Below are positions 33,352 through 40,878 of a stretch of 40,878 bases of DNA, piece after piece. This DNA comes from Neobacillus niacini NBRC 15566 (GTDB lineage Bacteria; Bacillota; Bacilli; Bacillales; Cytobacillaceae), in NCBI RefSeq assembly GCF_001591505.1, contig NZ_BCVA01000048.1, positions 1 through 40,878 on the forward strand. Direction: 5' to 3'. Position 1 is the stretch's first letter. Each line of letters starts with the position of its first letter. The notes beneath the pieces were generated by a model. It was given only the letters and a program-made list of their open reading frames with translations, made no database searches and was not told the origin of the DNA. The position numbers and the translations under genes are program-made.

Positions 33352-33723
33352 TTAGTTTTTAAGGAGAGTTAAGTGTCCAACGATTTCCTTCGCTTCAGAT
33401 TTTTCCATCGGTGGAAGTGCAATCACAGTCAAAGAACCTGCTTTGATTTCGGTTAAACCACTATCTCGAATGCTAAAAAATCCTCTTTTTTCTAACTTTT
33501 CAAGCTCGCCCTGCTTACCCTTTAAAACAATTTTCTTCATTCCAGTCTGTATCCATTCTACAAAATCATCATGCCTTTCCTGAAAAGGGGATTGCGAAGA
33601 CATCAGGTTAATCGTACTGAGAGTTGCAGCATGCGCTACTTGTGCGGCTGTTTTTCCCGTCGACATTTTCAGGTCTTTATTTACAATAAAATATTGGACA
33701 AGATCTCGTTTATCCATCTCCAT
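33352..33723 (-). CDS. Peptidyl-tRNA hydrolase of the Pth2 (archaeal/eukaryal) type
   Basis: This 123-residue protein is of the PTH2 family, which cleaves peptidyl-tRNA and is not homologous to bacterial Pth. It shows the family landmarks: 'KDLKMSTGKTAAQVAHAA' (about 16-33; conserved Lys and His), 'GMKKIVLKGK' (about 61-70) and 'IRDSGLTEIKAGSLTVIALPP' in the last third (conserved Asp, Thr and Gly). A second-copy role beside the usual pth is likely. GAAGGA lies before the ATG at 33723. It directly abuts the LCP remnant at its 3' end, with no terminator visible. Confidence 0.86.
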   Translation of the reverse strand: MEMDKRDLVQYFIVNKDLKMSTGKTAAQVAHAATLSTINLMSSQSPFQERHDDFVEWIQTGMKKIVLKGKQGELEKLEKRGFFSIRDSGLTEIKAGSLTVIALPPMEKSEAKEIVGHLTLLKN

Positions 33724-34203
33724 TTATCAGTCCTTCTATAAAAATTAATACCAAGTAAATTGGTAACCGTAATCCTCGCAGACAATTTTCTTCCTGCTAA
33801 ACAGGAGCAAACGCAGTATTAACAGCACGTAATGTAATTGTAATCAATCGATTGGATAACTTCAATTTTACTAAACAAACGTTTGATTGAATTGCTAATA
33901 AACCCCTTGATATAAGCGTTTTTGGTTGTTTTCAGGAGAGAAACTTGTCGAAAGTAGGGAGGATTTTTTCAAGATAATATTACTATGTAGAATACCACCT
34001 AGAAATTAAGCAATCTTAAAGTTGTGTCACTTGGGATAGGGTTCTCTTTAATAAAATAATAATGTTCGGAGCAGAAGTGTCGAAAGGTTTTTTTATATAA
34101 ACCAAGTAATGACAGGTTTAAACAAAATACACCCATTGTGATAATACTATATGAAAATTATAATCTAATTGTTGGAAAATTTTCATAATATTGGGGGATG
34201 AGT
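33724..34203 (+). promoter_or_regulatory. Long regulatory region of the S8 protease gene
   Basis: These 480 bases hold no gene. They contain Spo0A-like boxes TTGTCGAA at 33945-33952 and TGTCGAA at 34078-34084, and the SinR-like decamer GTTCTCTTTA at 34041-34050. In Bacillus subtilis the aprE protease promoter is likewise long and controlled by SinR and the Spo0A-AbrB route. Individual sites are short and could be chance; their combination is suggestive. Confidence 0.5.
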
Positions 34204-35550
34204 ATGAAAAAGAAATTTATCGCAGGTGCTTTAACCGCCACTTTGAGTGTTGGGGCTTTCATTGGTAGTTTAGGGGCTGCCCATGCCCAAGGTGTGGACA
34301 AGGACTACATAGTTGTCTTTAAGTCAGAGTCGAGCCTCCCATCAAACTATTTAGAAACTGTAAAAAATTCTGGCGGTAAAGTAACAAAGGCATTACCAAA
34401 ATTAGGAGCTGTTAAAGTAAACTCAGATAATCCGAATTTCTTGTCGGAGGTTCAAAAAAGTACAGCCGTTTTGAATGCTGGTGTGGAAAGTACCGTATAT
34501 CCTGAAGCACCTGTGGACACTCAGGTTCTCGAGGAAAATTTCACTTCTAGTGCCGCTAATGACCTTTATAACACCTATCAATGGGATATTAAACAAGTAA
34601 CAAATAATGGTGCCTCTTGGAATATGAAAGGTGGAACAGGAAAATCCGCCAATGATAAAGATATTATTGTAGCGGTAGTGGATACAGGTATCGACTATAC
34701 TCATCCAGATATTAAAAATAATTTTGCTTACGGAAAGTCATTCGTTCCTGGGATAGATAGTGCAATGGATGAAGATGGCCATGGCACACACGTTGCTGGG
34801 TCCATCGCTGGAAATGGTCGAGTCCTAGGGATTGGACCTGAGTTAAAAGTGGCGGCGTATCGTGTATTTGGCCCAGAGGGTGGGGCCTACACATCTGATA
34901 TTGCGAATGCTTTAATGACAGCAGCAGATGACAATGTCGATGTAGTCAACATGTCTCTTGGTGGATATGACTGGTTCCAAAATCCTGAGTATGCAACCAA
35001 AGATGTTGTAGCAGATGTTCGTTTATTTAACCGTGCGATTCAATACGCTATTAAAAATGGCGTGACGGTTGTTGGTTCTGCAGGGAATGCAGGTGTGGAT
35101 ATTTCCAGCCCTGGAAAGCTTTCTGGTGATGATAAGGGTGCTACACATAGAAGTCCAAGCAGCCAGACAATGATTCGCGTATCCGCTGGCGGACAAGAAA
35201 AGAACCTAACCTACTATTCAAATTATGGTGTCGGAAAAATCGATGTAATCGCACCTGGTGGGGATTATGGTACAGCGTGGTTAGCGACTGGTAACACAGC
35301 ACTAAGAGATCGTAATAAATTATGTTTATCAACCGTTCCTGGAGGATATGCATTCTATGCAGGTACATCCATGGCTGCCCCTAAAACGGCCGGTCTTGCT
35401 GGAGTCATTATTGCAAAATATGGAAAGGATGTTTTATCTCCTTCTCAAGTAAAAAATTTAATCCAAAACTCAGCAGATGATTGGTTCAAGCCAGGTTATG
35501 ATGGAGAATCAGGATTTGGGTCTATCAATGCCGTTAGTGCATTAAAATAA
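34204..35550 (+). CDS. Secreted S8 (subtilisin-type) serine protease
   Basis: This protein has 448 residues from the ATG at 34204, where GGGGG lies 6 bases upstream; an ATG two codons earlier is too near that site. It has a Sec signal peptide, MKKKF and a hydrophobic run ending AHA-Q (about residue 28), and an inhibitor-I9-like propeptide (about 35-100, 'DYIVVFKS'). In the mature subtilase domain the triad is Asp160 in VVDTGID, His193 in GHGTHVAG and Ser389 in GTSMAAP, with oxyanion Asn295 in GSAGNAG. A single Cys occurs near residue 374. It is a complete enzyme, secreted and self-maturing, without extra C-terminal domains. Alone in its operon. Confidence 0.94.
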   Translation: MKKKFIAGALTATLSVGAFIGSLGAAHAQGVDKDYIVVFKSESSLPSNYLETVKNSGGKVTKALPKLGAVKVNSDNPNFLSEVQKSTAVLNAGVESTVYPEAPVDTQVLEENFTSSAANDLYNTYQWDIKQVTNNGASWNMKGGTGKSANDKDIIVAVVDTGIDYTHPDIKNNFAYGKSFVPGIDSAMDEDGHGTHVAGSIAGNGRVLGIGPELKVAAYRVFGPEGGAYTSDIANALMTAADDNVDVVNMSLGGYDWFQNPEYATKDVVADVRLFNRAIQYAIKNGVTVVGSAGNAGVDISSPGKLSGDDKGATHRSPSSQTMIRVSAGGQEKNLTYYSNYGVGKIDVIAPGGDYGTAWLATGNTALRDRNKLCLSTVPGGYAFYAGTSMAAPKTAGLAGVIIAKYGKDVLSPSQVKNLIQNSADDWFKPGYDGESGFGSINAVSALK

Positions 35551-35553
35551 AAA

Positions 35554-35630
35554 TAACACAGGTACGGTTCTCACGGTTTCATAATGGGTAAAACGCCCCG
35601 AAAAAGCCATGAGAACCGTCCCCAAGGTGT
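35554..35630. repeat. REP/MITE-like palindromic element
   Basis: ACGGTTCTCA (35564-35573) and TGAGAACCGT (35610-35619) are exact reverse complements; the flanks AACAC and GTGTT also pair. The type, GGGGACGGTTCT with its complement, is one I know from intergenic repeats linked to REP-associated transposases in bacilli. No transposase is present. Confidence 0.6.
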
Positions 35631-35633
35631 TGC

Positions 35634-35662
35634 AAAAAGGACCTCACCCAGGTCCTTTTTAT
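35634..35662 (+). terminator. Rho-independent terminator after the S8 protease gene
   Basis: AAAAAGGACCT, a 5-base loop, then AGGTCCTTTTTATTTT. The perfect 11-bp stem includes the A/T tracts. Confidence 0.85.
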
Positions 35663-35812
35663 TTTAGCAGTTACAAACACTTTCAATAAATACCAGATTG
35701 CCACACTAGTAGACTCCTTTTGACAAACAGAAAATTAATTAAATGATTGATTAGTTTAGGCAAGAACCTTCTGCTAACAAGGAGCTTCCCCACCCAGAGA
35801 TGCGTAAAATGT

Positions 35813-35846
35813 CGAGAAAAAAACACCCTTGATTTTCAAGGGTGTT
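35813..35846 (-). terminator. Terminator after the glucosaminidase gene
   Basis: AACACCCTTGA and TCAAGGGTGTT form an 11-bp perfect stem with a 3-base loop; on the minus strand it runs into TTTTTTCTCG. It lies 18 bases beyond the stop at 35864. Confidence 0.88.
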
Positions 35847-35863
35847 CTAGTCTTTATACTATT

Positions 35864-38641
35864 TTAGTTTATTACTTGTGTAATAAACTCTCCACTTACC
35901 CAGCCAGTGGTTGTGGAATTTGGTACATACACTTGAACCCAGCCGTTCTGTATGACTGGCAATCCGTTGTTTATAACAAGATTCAAATATGCACCTTTAC
36001 TTACACTAGTAATCACACTTGAATCTGTTGTATTACCACTGCGAATATTTAAAGAACCACTAGCAAGGGTTACCTGAGCTAAGTTTTGAATCTCTAAATA
36101 TCCACCATAAAGCCAGCCAGTTTGACCATTGACACTTACCCGGTACCAACGATAGGCGTAATTACCTGTTGAAGTCGGATTGTAATACACGTCTGTATTA
36201 TATCCTAGTATTGTTATCGGTGTACCTTGAGGAACTGTCCCTATAACCGTTGATCTTAAAATATATGGTAAAGATCTTAGAGTTAAAGAAGTTGTATTAA
36301 CAATTTTTGCGTTAATTCCACTAGGGAAGTTAATGATCTTATCTACCGGATATGGCAGCCCAGCTGGAATATCTCTTACCAGAGGAGGTGGAGCAATGTT
36401 TGACATCCCAAGGACACTCGCATTGGAATAATAGGAGCTATCATACAGTTTCATACCCTGCATTAGATTAGCAATTCCATTTTTCCAATTTTGATCTGTC
36501 GCATAGTTTGTATTCATCCCGATTAAATTTGGACCTGCATAATAAATCCCAGACTCATTTAGATAATCTACCCTTACCTGATAGGCTACTCTAAAAATAC
36601 TATCCTGCACTGACTGGAAATAATAACCGCAAGTGAAAGGACACATATCATAGGCACCATATCCATAAAGGTTATTCTTGTAACCTATTAAATCGGAACC
36701 GCCCCAGCCAGTTTCCCAAATGGCATGAGCGACTAAATATTGTGCGTTCACACCATATCGATTCTGTGCATCTATAAAACTTTGAGCATAGTTTTTAAGT
36801 GGGCTATTGGATTGATTTTTAGCATTAAAGAAATTAACGATATCAGTTGCCGTAATATTAGCAGGTTTCATTAGATTTAATGAAAGATATGGATTTCCAT
36901 TTTTAATCGTAATGCTTGAAGAAAGAGTATGACTCTTACCATTTTTTCCTGTTTCTTTAATGGTTAGCGTATGCGCTCCATCTGTGAACTGTTTCGTATC
37001 GAGTGAGTATTGGAAACCAGCGTTTGAATTAAGGTATTCCGGGAGGACGGTTGCCACATCAGGACGACTTAAGCCATACTGAGCATTTCCAATCCATTTG
37101 CCATCCATAAATACCTCAATTTTTTCTACACCGCTGCCATCCAAATACCAGCCGCGAATCAATGATACTCCATCAATGGTTGAACCGGATTTTGGAGAAT
37201 CCAGAAAACCTAATGTCACTAAATGATCAAGATTTTGGATACTCACACTACTTTCAAACTGTTTCGTTGAGCCGTTCTTCCCTGTAGCTTTAACCGTAAT
37301 CGTGTGTGTGCCGTTTGCATAATTCTTAGTGTCAAGAGCAAACTCATAACCACCATTTGCGTTATTATACTCAGGATAGAATCTTTGAACATCTGTCCGA
37401 GAAAGACCATAATTGGCCTGTCCAGCAAATTGTCCATCCACTAAAACGTCCACTCTAGCAATCCCGTCATCATCTAAAAACCAACCGCGTACGGTACTAA
37501 TTCCCTTGATAACGGAACCGTTAGCTGGCGCATCCAAAAATCCAACCAAGTCCAAATTTACTGCATTTTTTACATTTATGTTAATACTTTGGAGTTCACT
37601 ACTAGCTCCATTTTTACCAGTCTCTCTTACCGTAATCGAGTGCCATCCATTTGAAAGCTTAAACGTATCAAGAGCGAACTCATAACCACCGTATGCGTTT
37701 TGATACTGAGGTAAAACGTTTTGAACGTCGGGTCTATAGCCGCCATACTGGGCCTGGCCAAAAATCTGTCCATCAACTAAGACCTCCACTTTGGAAACAC
37801 CGCTGCCATCCAAAAACCAACCACGTACATTCGTGATGCCGGTAAGCGTGGATCCATTCTTTGGTGTGTCCATAAATCCAACTGCTGGCAGATTGTTCAC
37901 GTTTACTGTTTTGGTTTGAAGTTCCGTTGTCGTACCGCTTTTGCCCGTCCCTTTTACTAAGATGACGTGTGTACCATTTGTAAGATTTCTCGTATCCAGC
38001 GCAAATTCATAACCTGCATTTCCGTTTTGATAGGCTGGAAGAACTCTTAGTACATCAGGTCGGGAAATGCCGTATGTGGCTTGTCCTACACTCCATCCAT
38101 CTACGAAGACTTCAACGTTGGAAATACCGCTAGCATCTAAGAACCAACCTCTTACATTCGTAACACCACTAATAGAAGCATTAGAAGTAGGAGAATCAAT
38201 ATAGCCAACTGGAGGTAAATTCTGCACATTTACGGTTTTACCTTGTAATGGCAAAGTAGTTCCTGTATTTGACGTAGCTGTAACGGAGACGGAGTGTGAT
38301 CCATTCGTTAGTGACCTTGTATCAAAATCAAATTCATAACCTGCATTTGCGTTTTGATAACTAGGAAAAACGTTTAAAACGTCTGGACGAGAAAAACCAT
38401 ATGTGGCCTGTCCGACAACTTTTCCATCAACCAACACCTCTACTTTGGAAACCCCGCTGGTGTCTAAAAGCCACCCTCGGACTTTCATCATCCCATTTAC
38501 CGTTGAACCTGCAGATGGTGCGTCAATGAACCCCATCGGTTGAAGGGGAATACTGTTGGCTAGCACTTTACCATTAGTAAAGATTAAGAGAATCGTAAAC
38601 ATGGCAGCGAACAGTATATACCTGTTTACTTTTTTGATGAT
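35864..38641 (-). CDS. Secreted glucosaminidase with five Ig-like repeats and two SH3 domains
   Basis: An autolysin-type enzyme: endo-beta-N-acetylglucosaminidase acting on peptidoglycan. Five repeats of about 108 residues ('VGFLDAPANGSVIKG', 'VRGWFLD', 'VEVLVDGK', 'GYEFALDT') fill about 30-575. Then comes a glucosaminidase domain with the catalytic Glu in 'HAIWETGWGGS' (about 590-725), and two bacterial SH3 domains (about 770-840 and 860-925). The first ATG (38602) lies inside the signal peptide and has no ribosome site. GGAGG at 38651-38655 is 9 bases before an in-frame ATC at 38641; starting there gives 925 residues with a full signal peptide (IKKVNRY, hydrophobic run, VLANS). So I place the start at this ATC. 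A terminator follows. Confidence 0.87.
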   Translation of the reverse strand: MIKKVNRYILFAAMFTILLIFTNGKVLANSIPLQPMGFIDAPSAGSTVNGMMKVRGWLLDTSGVSKVEVLVDGKVVGQATYGFSRPDVLNVFPSYQNANAGYEFDFDTRSLTNGSHSVSVTATSNTGTTLPLQGKTVNVQNLPPVGYIDSPTSNASISGVTNVRGWFLDASGISNVEVFVDGWSVGQATYGISRPDVLRVLPAYQNGNAGYEFALDTRNLTNGTHVILVKGTGKSGTTTELQTKTVNVNNLPAVGFMDTPKNGSTLTGITNVRGWFLDGSGVSKVEVLVDGQIFGQAQYGGYRPDVQNVLPQYQNAYGGYEFALDTFKLSNGWHSITVRETGKNGASSELQSININVKNAVNLDLVGFLDAPANGSVIKGISTVRGWFLDDDGIARVDVLVDGQFAGQANYGLSRTDVQRFYPEYNNANGGYEFALDTKNYANGTHTITVKATGKNGSTKQFESSVSIQNLDHLVTLGFLDSPKSGSTIDGVSLIRGWYLDGSGVEKIEVFMDGKWIGNAQYGLSRPDVATVLPEYLNSNAGFQYSLDTKQFTDGAHTLTIKETGKNGKSHTLSSSITIKNGNPYLSLNLMKPANITATDIVNFFNAKNQSNSPLKNYAQSFIDAQNRYGVNAQYLVAHAIWETGWGGSDLIGYKNNLYGYGAYDMCPFTCGYYFQSVQDSIFRVAYQVRVDYLNESGIYYAGPNLIGMNTNYATDQNWKNGIANLMQGMKLYDSSYYSNASVLGMSNIAPPPLVRDIPAGLPYPVDKIINFPSGINAKIVNTTSLTLRSLPYILRSTVIGTVPQGTPITILGYNTDVYYNPTSTGNYAYRWYRVSVNGQTGWLYGGYLEIQNLAQVTLASGSLNIRSGNTTDSSVITSVSKGAYLNLVINNGLPVIQNGWVQVYVPNSTTTGWVSGEFITQVIN

Positions 38642-38850
38642 GTTTATCCACCTCCGGTATAATTTATAAAACTAGGAAAAATAATACAATATTATAGTAT
38701 CAAAAAAAGTCGAATCTTGATAGAGTATAGAATTTAATAGCAAAATTTGTTACTAAGTACCTAGATTGTTATAAAAATAAAGCAATAATTTCAAACAGCT
38801 AAACTACTACAATATTGTTGATTTTCTTGTAACTATGGGTATTAGAAATT

Positions 38851-38987
38851 CATAGGCGGAGTAATTCCGATTAACTGTTCTAAATATGCTAATATCAAAA
38901 GATTTGGCTAATATAAACGGAAAAACGTCCTTTATTTTTAACAAATAATCGGTTTTTCTCCGTTTAGCCGGAATTGCTCCGATTATT
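38851..38987. repeat. Second CGGAG/TTCCG element (2 forward + 2 reversed units)
   Basis: Units at 38851-38873 and 38911-38936 are forward; units at 38944-38966 and 38965-38987 are reversed. The first unit (CATAGGCGGAGTAATTCCG) nearly equals the reverse complement of the last unit at 15618-15640. The remaining intergenic DNA from 38660 to 39150 is AT-rich and shows nothing else I can name. Confidence 0.65.
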
Positions 38988-39168
38988 TTTCGAACACATT
39001 GAAATCAACATTCAGTTTTTAAAAAAACATCCCCAAGATTGAAACTAACATCATCCGTTAACCGTCCAATTTTTACAAATATTAACCAAAAATTAACAAA
39101 ATATATATATCTAGATTACGCTAAAAATCATATAATTGTATTTGTAAGTGGACATTCGGAGGGATTTT

Positions 39169-39282
39169 ATGAGAAAAATAGATTATGTGATTATCATGTC
39201 GCTTTTATTATTAATGTGCTTCATCGCAAAACCTTTTTTCCATTCTTTAAAAACCTTCCTAATTAGAATGTTTTCAATATAA
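39169..39282 (+). CDS. Small membrane peptide, 37 residues
   Basis: The ATG at 39169 has GGAGGG 5 bases upstream, one of the best ribosome sites of the window. The product begins MRKIDY, has one hydrophobic helix (about 7-25, 'VIIMSLLLLMCFIAKPFF') and a basic C-terminal part, and ends at TAA 39280-39282. A terminator follows at 39390. I recognise no family. It may be a regulatory membrane peptide or simply an uncharacterised small protein. Confidence 0.55.
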   Translation: MRKIDYVIIMSLLLLMCFIAKPFFHSLKTFLIRMFSI

Positions 39283-39389
39283 AATAGCGTTTACCCCGCT
39301 TGCCTGATTTTATAATAAGTGGATGGCAGCTATTTTGTATATGGTAAAAAATTGGCAGGTATGATTGCCGCTAATCCATTATGTATCAT

Positions 39390-39417
39390 GCCGGCTGCTA
39401 TTTGAGCCGGCTTTTTT
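39390..39417 (+). terminator. Rho-independent terminator after the small membrane peptide gene
   Basis: GCCGGCT, an 8-base loop, AGCCGGC and then TTTTTT. The 7-bp stem is all but one G-C. Confidence 0.85.
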
Positions 39418-39572
39418 AATTTCCTTCATCTTACTATGGCGATTAAATCTTCCTTACTATATTGTTGAATTATGTGGGCCGCCATATTGCCAATTCATCC
39501 AATATGGCATTTATATGGCCGAGAGATGGATCTCTAAAAAGACAAATTCCGTTACATAGGAGGATTTATTGA

Positions 39573-40718
39573 ATGTATATCGATGACAGCTTAGTGAAAC
39601 AAGCGATTGAGGACAGACGCTACCTACACCAGCATCCAGAGCTTTCTGGAAAAGAATATGAGACCCATGCCTTTATTCGACAGCGGCTGGAATCGTTAAA
39701 GATTGAAATTCTAAACTACCAGGCACCAAGTGTAGTCGGATTTGTGAAAGGAACAAACGGGAACAAGACCATCGCATTACGTGCAGATATCGATGCCCTT
39801 CCCATTGTCGAGGAAGGGGATAAACCCTATATTTCAAAAAATCCCGGCGTTGCTCACGCCTGCGGCCATGACGGACATACTGCAGTATTATTAGCTGTGG
39901 CCGACTGGTTATCGAAAAATAGAGAACAGGTTGCGCCAAATATTATGCTTATTTTTCAATCGGCAGAGGAAATCACACCAAGCGGAGCAGATCAGTTAAT
40001 CCAACAAGGTGTTTTGGATAAGGTCGATGCGATCTATGGGATTCATTTGTGGCAAGGGATGGAAAAAGGAAAAATCGGATTAACACACGGACCGATGATG
40101 GCTTCCGTGGATGATTTTGAAATTACTATTCAAGGGTCAGGCGGCCATGGATCCATGCCCCATGAAACTGTTGATTCTATTTATGTAGCCACTCAAGTAA
40201 TACAAGCTTTCCAAAGTATCATTAGCAGGAATTTAAATCCAATTGATTCAGGAGTAATTACAGTTGGAAAAATGGAGGCTGGAACGACCTATAATATTAT
40301 TCCTGAACAGGCAAAATTAATCGGTACCATACGTGCTCTGACACCGCACGCGGTAAAAACCATTCAAACGCAAATGGTGAAGTTAACAGAAGGTATTTGC
40401 CAGGCTTATGGTGCAAAAGGCCAAGTTGACTTTATTTGCGGCACACCGCCGCTCGTAAACGATCGAGAAAAGGCAGTTTTTATCGAATCGGTCATCCGCA
40501 ATGGTTTTGGTGAGGATGTCTTAACATTAGTAGACCCCGTAATGGGAGGAGAAGACTTTTCTTATTATTTGCAGAAGAAGCCTGGGGCATTTATTTTTGT
40601 AGGAATGAGCGGTGAAAAGAGCCAATACCCGCACCATCATCCAAAATTTGATTTGGATGAAGATGTGTTTCCGGATGCTATTAAACTATTTATTGAGATT
40701 ATGAAAAATCATGACTAA
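39573..40718 (+). CDS. M20 family amidohydrolase (N-acyl-amino acid / hippurate hydrolase type)
   Basis: This 381-residue cytosolic metallo-amidohydrolase of the M20D subfamily resembles YhaA, AmaA and HipO. The metal ligands are in 'AHACGHDGHT' (about 94-103, with the Cys typical of this branch) and the Glu pair in 'QSAEEITPSGA' (129-139; 132-133). The lid domain has 'GGHGSMPHETVDS' (about 190-202) and the last ligand is in 'MGGEDFSYY'. It removes acyl groups from N-acyl amino acids. AGGAGG lies 9 bases before the ATG at 39573. It stands alone between terminators, and is of a different branch from the M20 enzyme at 9531, so the two are unlikely to be redundant. Confidence 0.92.
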   Translation: MYIDDSLVKQAIEDRRYLHQHPELSGKEYETHAFIRQRLESLKIEILNYQAPSVVGFVKGTNGNKTIALRADIDALPIVEEGDKPYISKNPGVAHACGHDGHTAVLLAVADWLSKNREQVAPNIMLIFQSAEEITPSGADQLIQQGVLDKVDAIYGIHLWQGMEKGKIGLTHGPMMASVDDFEITIQGSGGHGSMPHETVDSIYVATQVIQAFQSIISRNLNPIDSGVITVGKMEAGTTYNIIPEQAKLIGTIRALTPHAVKTIQTQMVKLTEGICQAYGAKGQVDFICGTPPLVNDREKAVFIESVIRNGFGEDVLTLVDPVMGGEDFSYYLQKKPGAFIFVGMSGEKSQYPHHHPKFDLDEDVFPDAIKLFIEIMKNHD

Positions 40719-40721
40719 ATG

Positions 40722-40751
40722 AAAGGTACCGGGTTTAACGCGGTACCTTTT
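40722..40751 (+). terminator. First of two terminators after the M20 gene
   Basis: AAAGGTACC, an 11-base loop, then GGTACCTTTT, starting 4 bases after the stop codon. Confidence 0.78.
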
Positions 40752-40754
40752 ACA

Positions 40755-40788
40755 GGCTGTCGGGAAAGTCTCGACAGCCTTTATTTTG
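40755..40788 (+). terminator. Second terminator after the M20 gene
   Basis: GGCTGTCG, a 9-base loop, CGACAGCC and TTTATTTT. An 8-bp G-C-rich stem, in tandem with the one at 40722. Confidence 0.82.
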
Positions 40789-40801
40789 ACTATGTTAAAG
40801 T

Positions 40802-40878
40802 ATGATTTGTCATCAAGACCCTGTATCGAGGACAAATCCTTGCTTGCTGCCACACGTTTTGTCCTCAAGACCCTGTAT
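40802..40878. repeat. 52-bp palindromic repeat family, second locus (cut by window end)
   Basis: A half unit (TTTGTCATCAAG), then a full unit from 40826: TCGAGGACAAA, 21-base centre, TTTGTCCTCAA and a joint. The next unit would start at 40878, which keeps the 52-bp period. The joint CCCTGTA is the same twice here and differs from the joints at 30973-31276. Confidence 0.85.

Noticed and set aside
39039..39266. 75-codon plus-strand frame overlapping the small membrane peptide
   Set aside because: No ribosome site at its ATG; the frame at 39169 in another phase has a strong one and a hydrophobic helix.

Overview
The window looks like chromosomal DNA of an endospore-forming member of the Bacillaceae (Bacillus/Neobacillus/Peribacillus type). 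The signs are low GC, strong AGGAGG-type ribosome binding sites, Spo0A-like and SinR-like boxes, a SinI-family small protein, a subtilisin-type protease, LytR-CpsA-Psr debris, and families closest to bacilli. Genus and species cannot be fixed from this sequence. No rRNA, tRNA, phage or complete insertion sequence was seen.

Region 1 (1-15760) is a catabolic block. Eleven minus-strand genes run from 13720 down to 163: a Rieske oxygenase, a thiamine-diphosphate enzyme of the 2-oxo acid decarboxylase/acetolactate synthase type, an M20 amidohydrolase, an aldehyde dehydrogenase, a Glu/Leu/Phe/Val-type amino acid dehydrogenase, an APC amino acid permease, a DUF3311 + sodium:solute symporter pair, a second aldehyde dehydrogenase, L-2-hydroxyglutarate oxidase and a DUF3870 protein. 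A divergent sigma-54 activator (14059-15420) faces them. A textbook -24/-12 promoter lies upstream of the Rieske gene, and two perfect palindromes sit between the divergent genes. I infer a pathway that takes an (acylated or N-methylated, probably basic) amino acid by deamination, decarboxylation and aldehyde oxidation to a C5 acid and, via L-2-hydroxyglutarate, to 2-oxoglutarate. The substrate is not proven.

Region 2 (15850-29251) is a carbohydrate locus, all on the minus strand. It has a three-gene operon for a membrane-anchored sugar-binding sensor, a histidine kinase and an AraC-type response regulator. Next comes a ChvE/MmsA/MmsB-type monosaccharide ABC transporter, and then a very large secreted family 2 glycosidase (beta-galactosidase type) with two discoidin-like domains. 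The probable logic is outside digestion, sensing of the released sugar, then import.

Region 3 (29300-35860) is mixed. It holds a CNNM/CorC-type membrane protein, a six-copy 52-bp tandem palindromic repeat, a 46-residue SinI-like antirepressor, phased 20-bp repeats, a HAD phosphatase, an LCP pseudogene with an internal inversion, an archaeal-type peptidyl-tRNA hydrolase and a secreted S8 protease. The promoters of the sinI-like gene and of the protease share the same SinR-like decamer and both carry Spo0A-like boxes.

Region 4 (35864-40878) has a secreted five-repeat glucosaminidase with two SH3 domains that appears to start at a non-ATG codon, a 37-residue membrane peptide and a second M20 amidohydrolase. 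The 52-bp repeat resumes and runs off the end of the window. Three families of intergenic palindromic repeats are spread through the window, two of them at two loci each.
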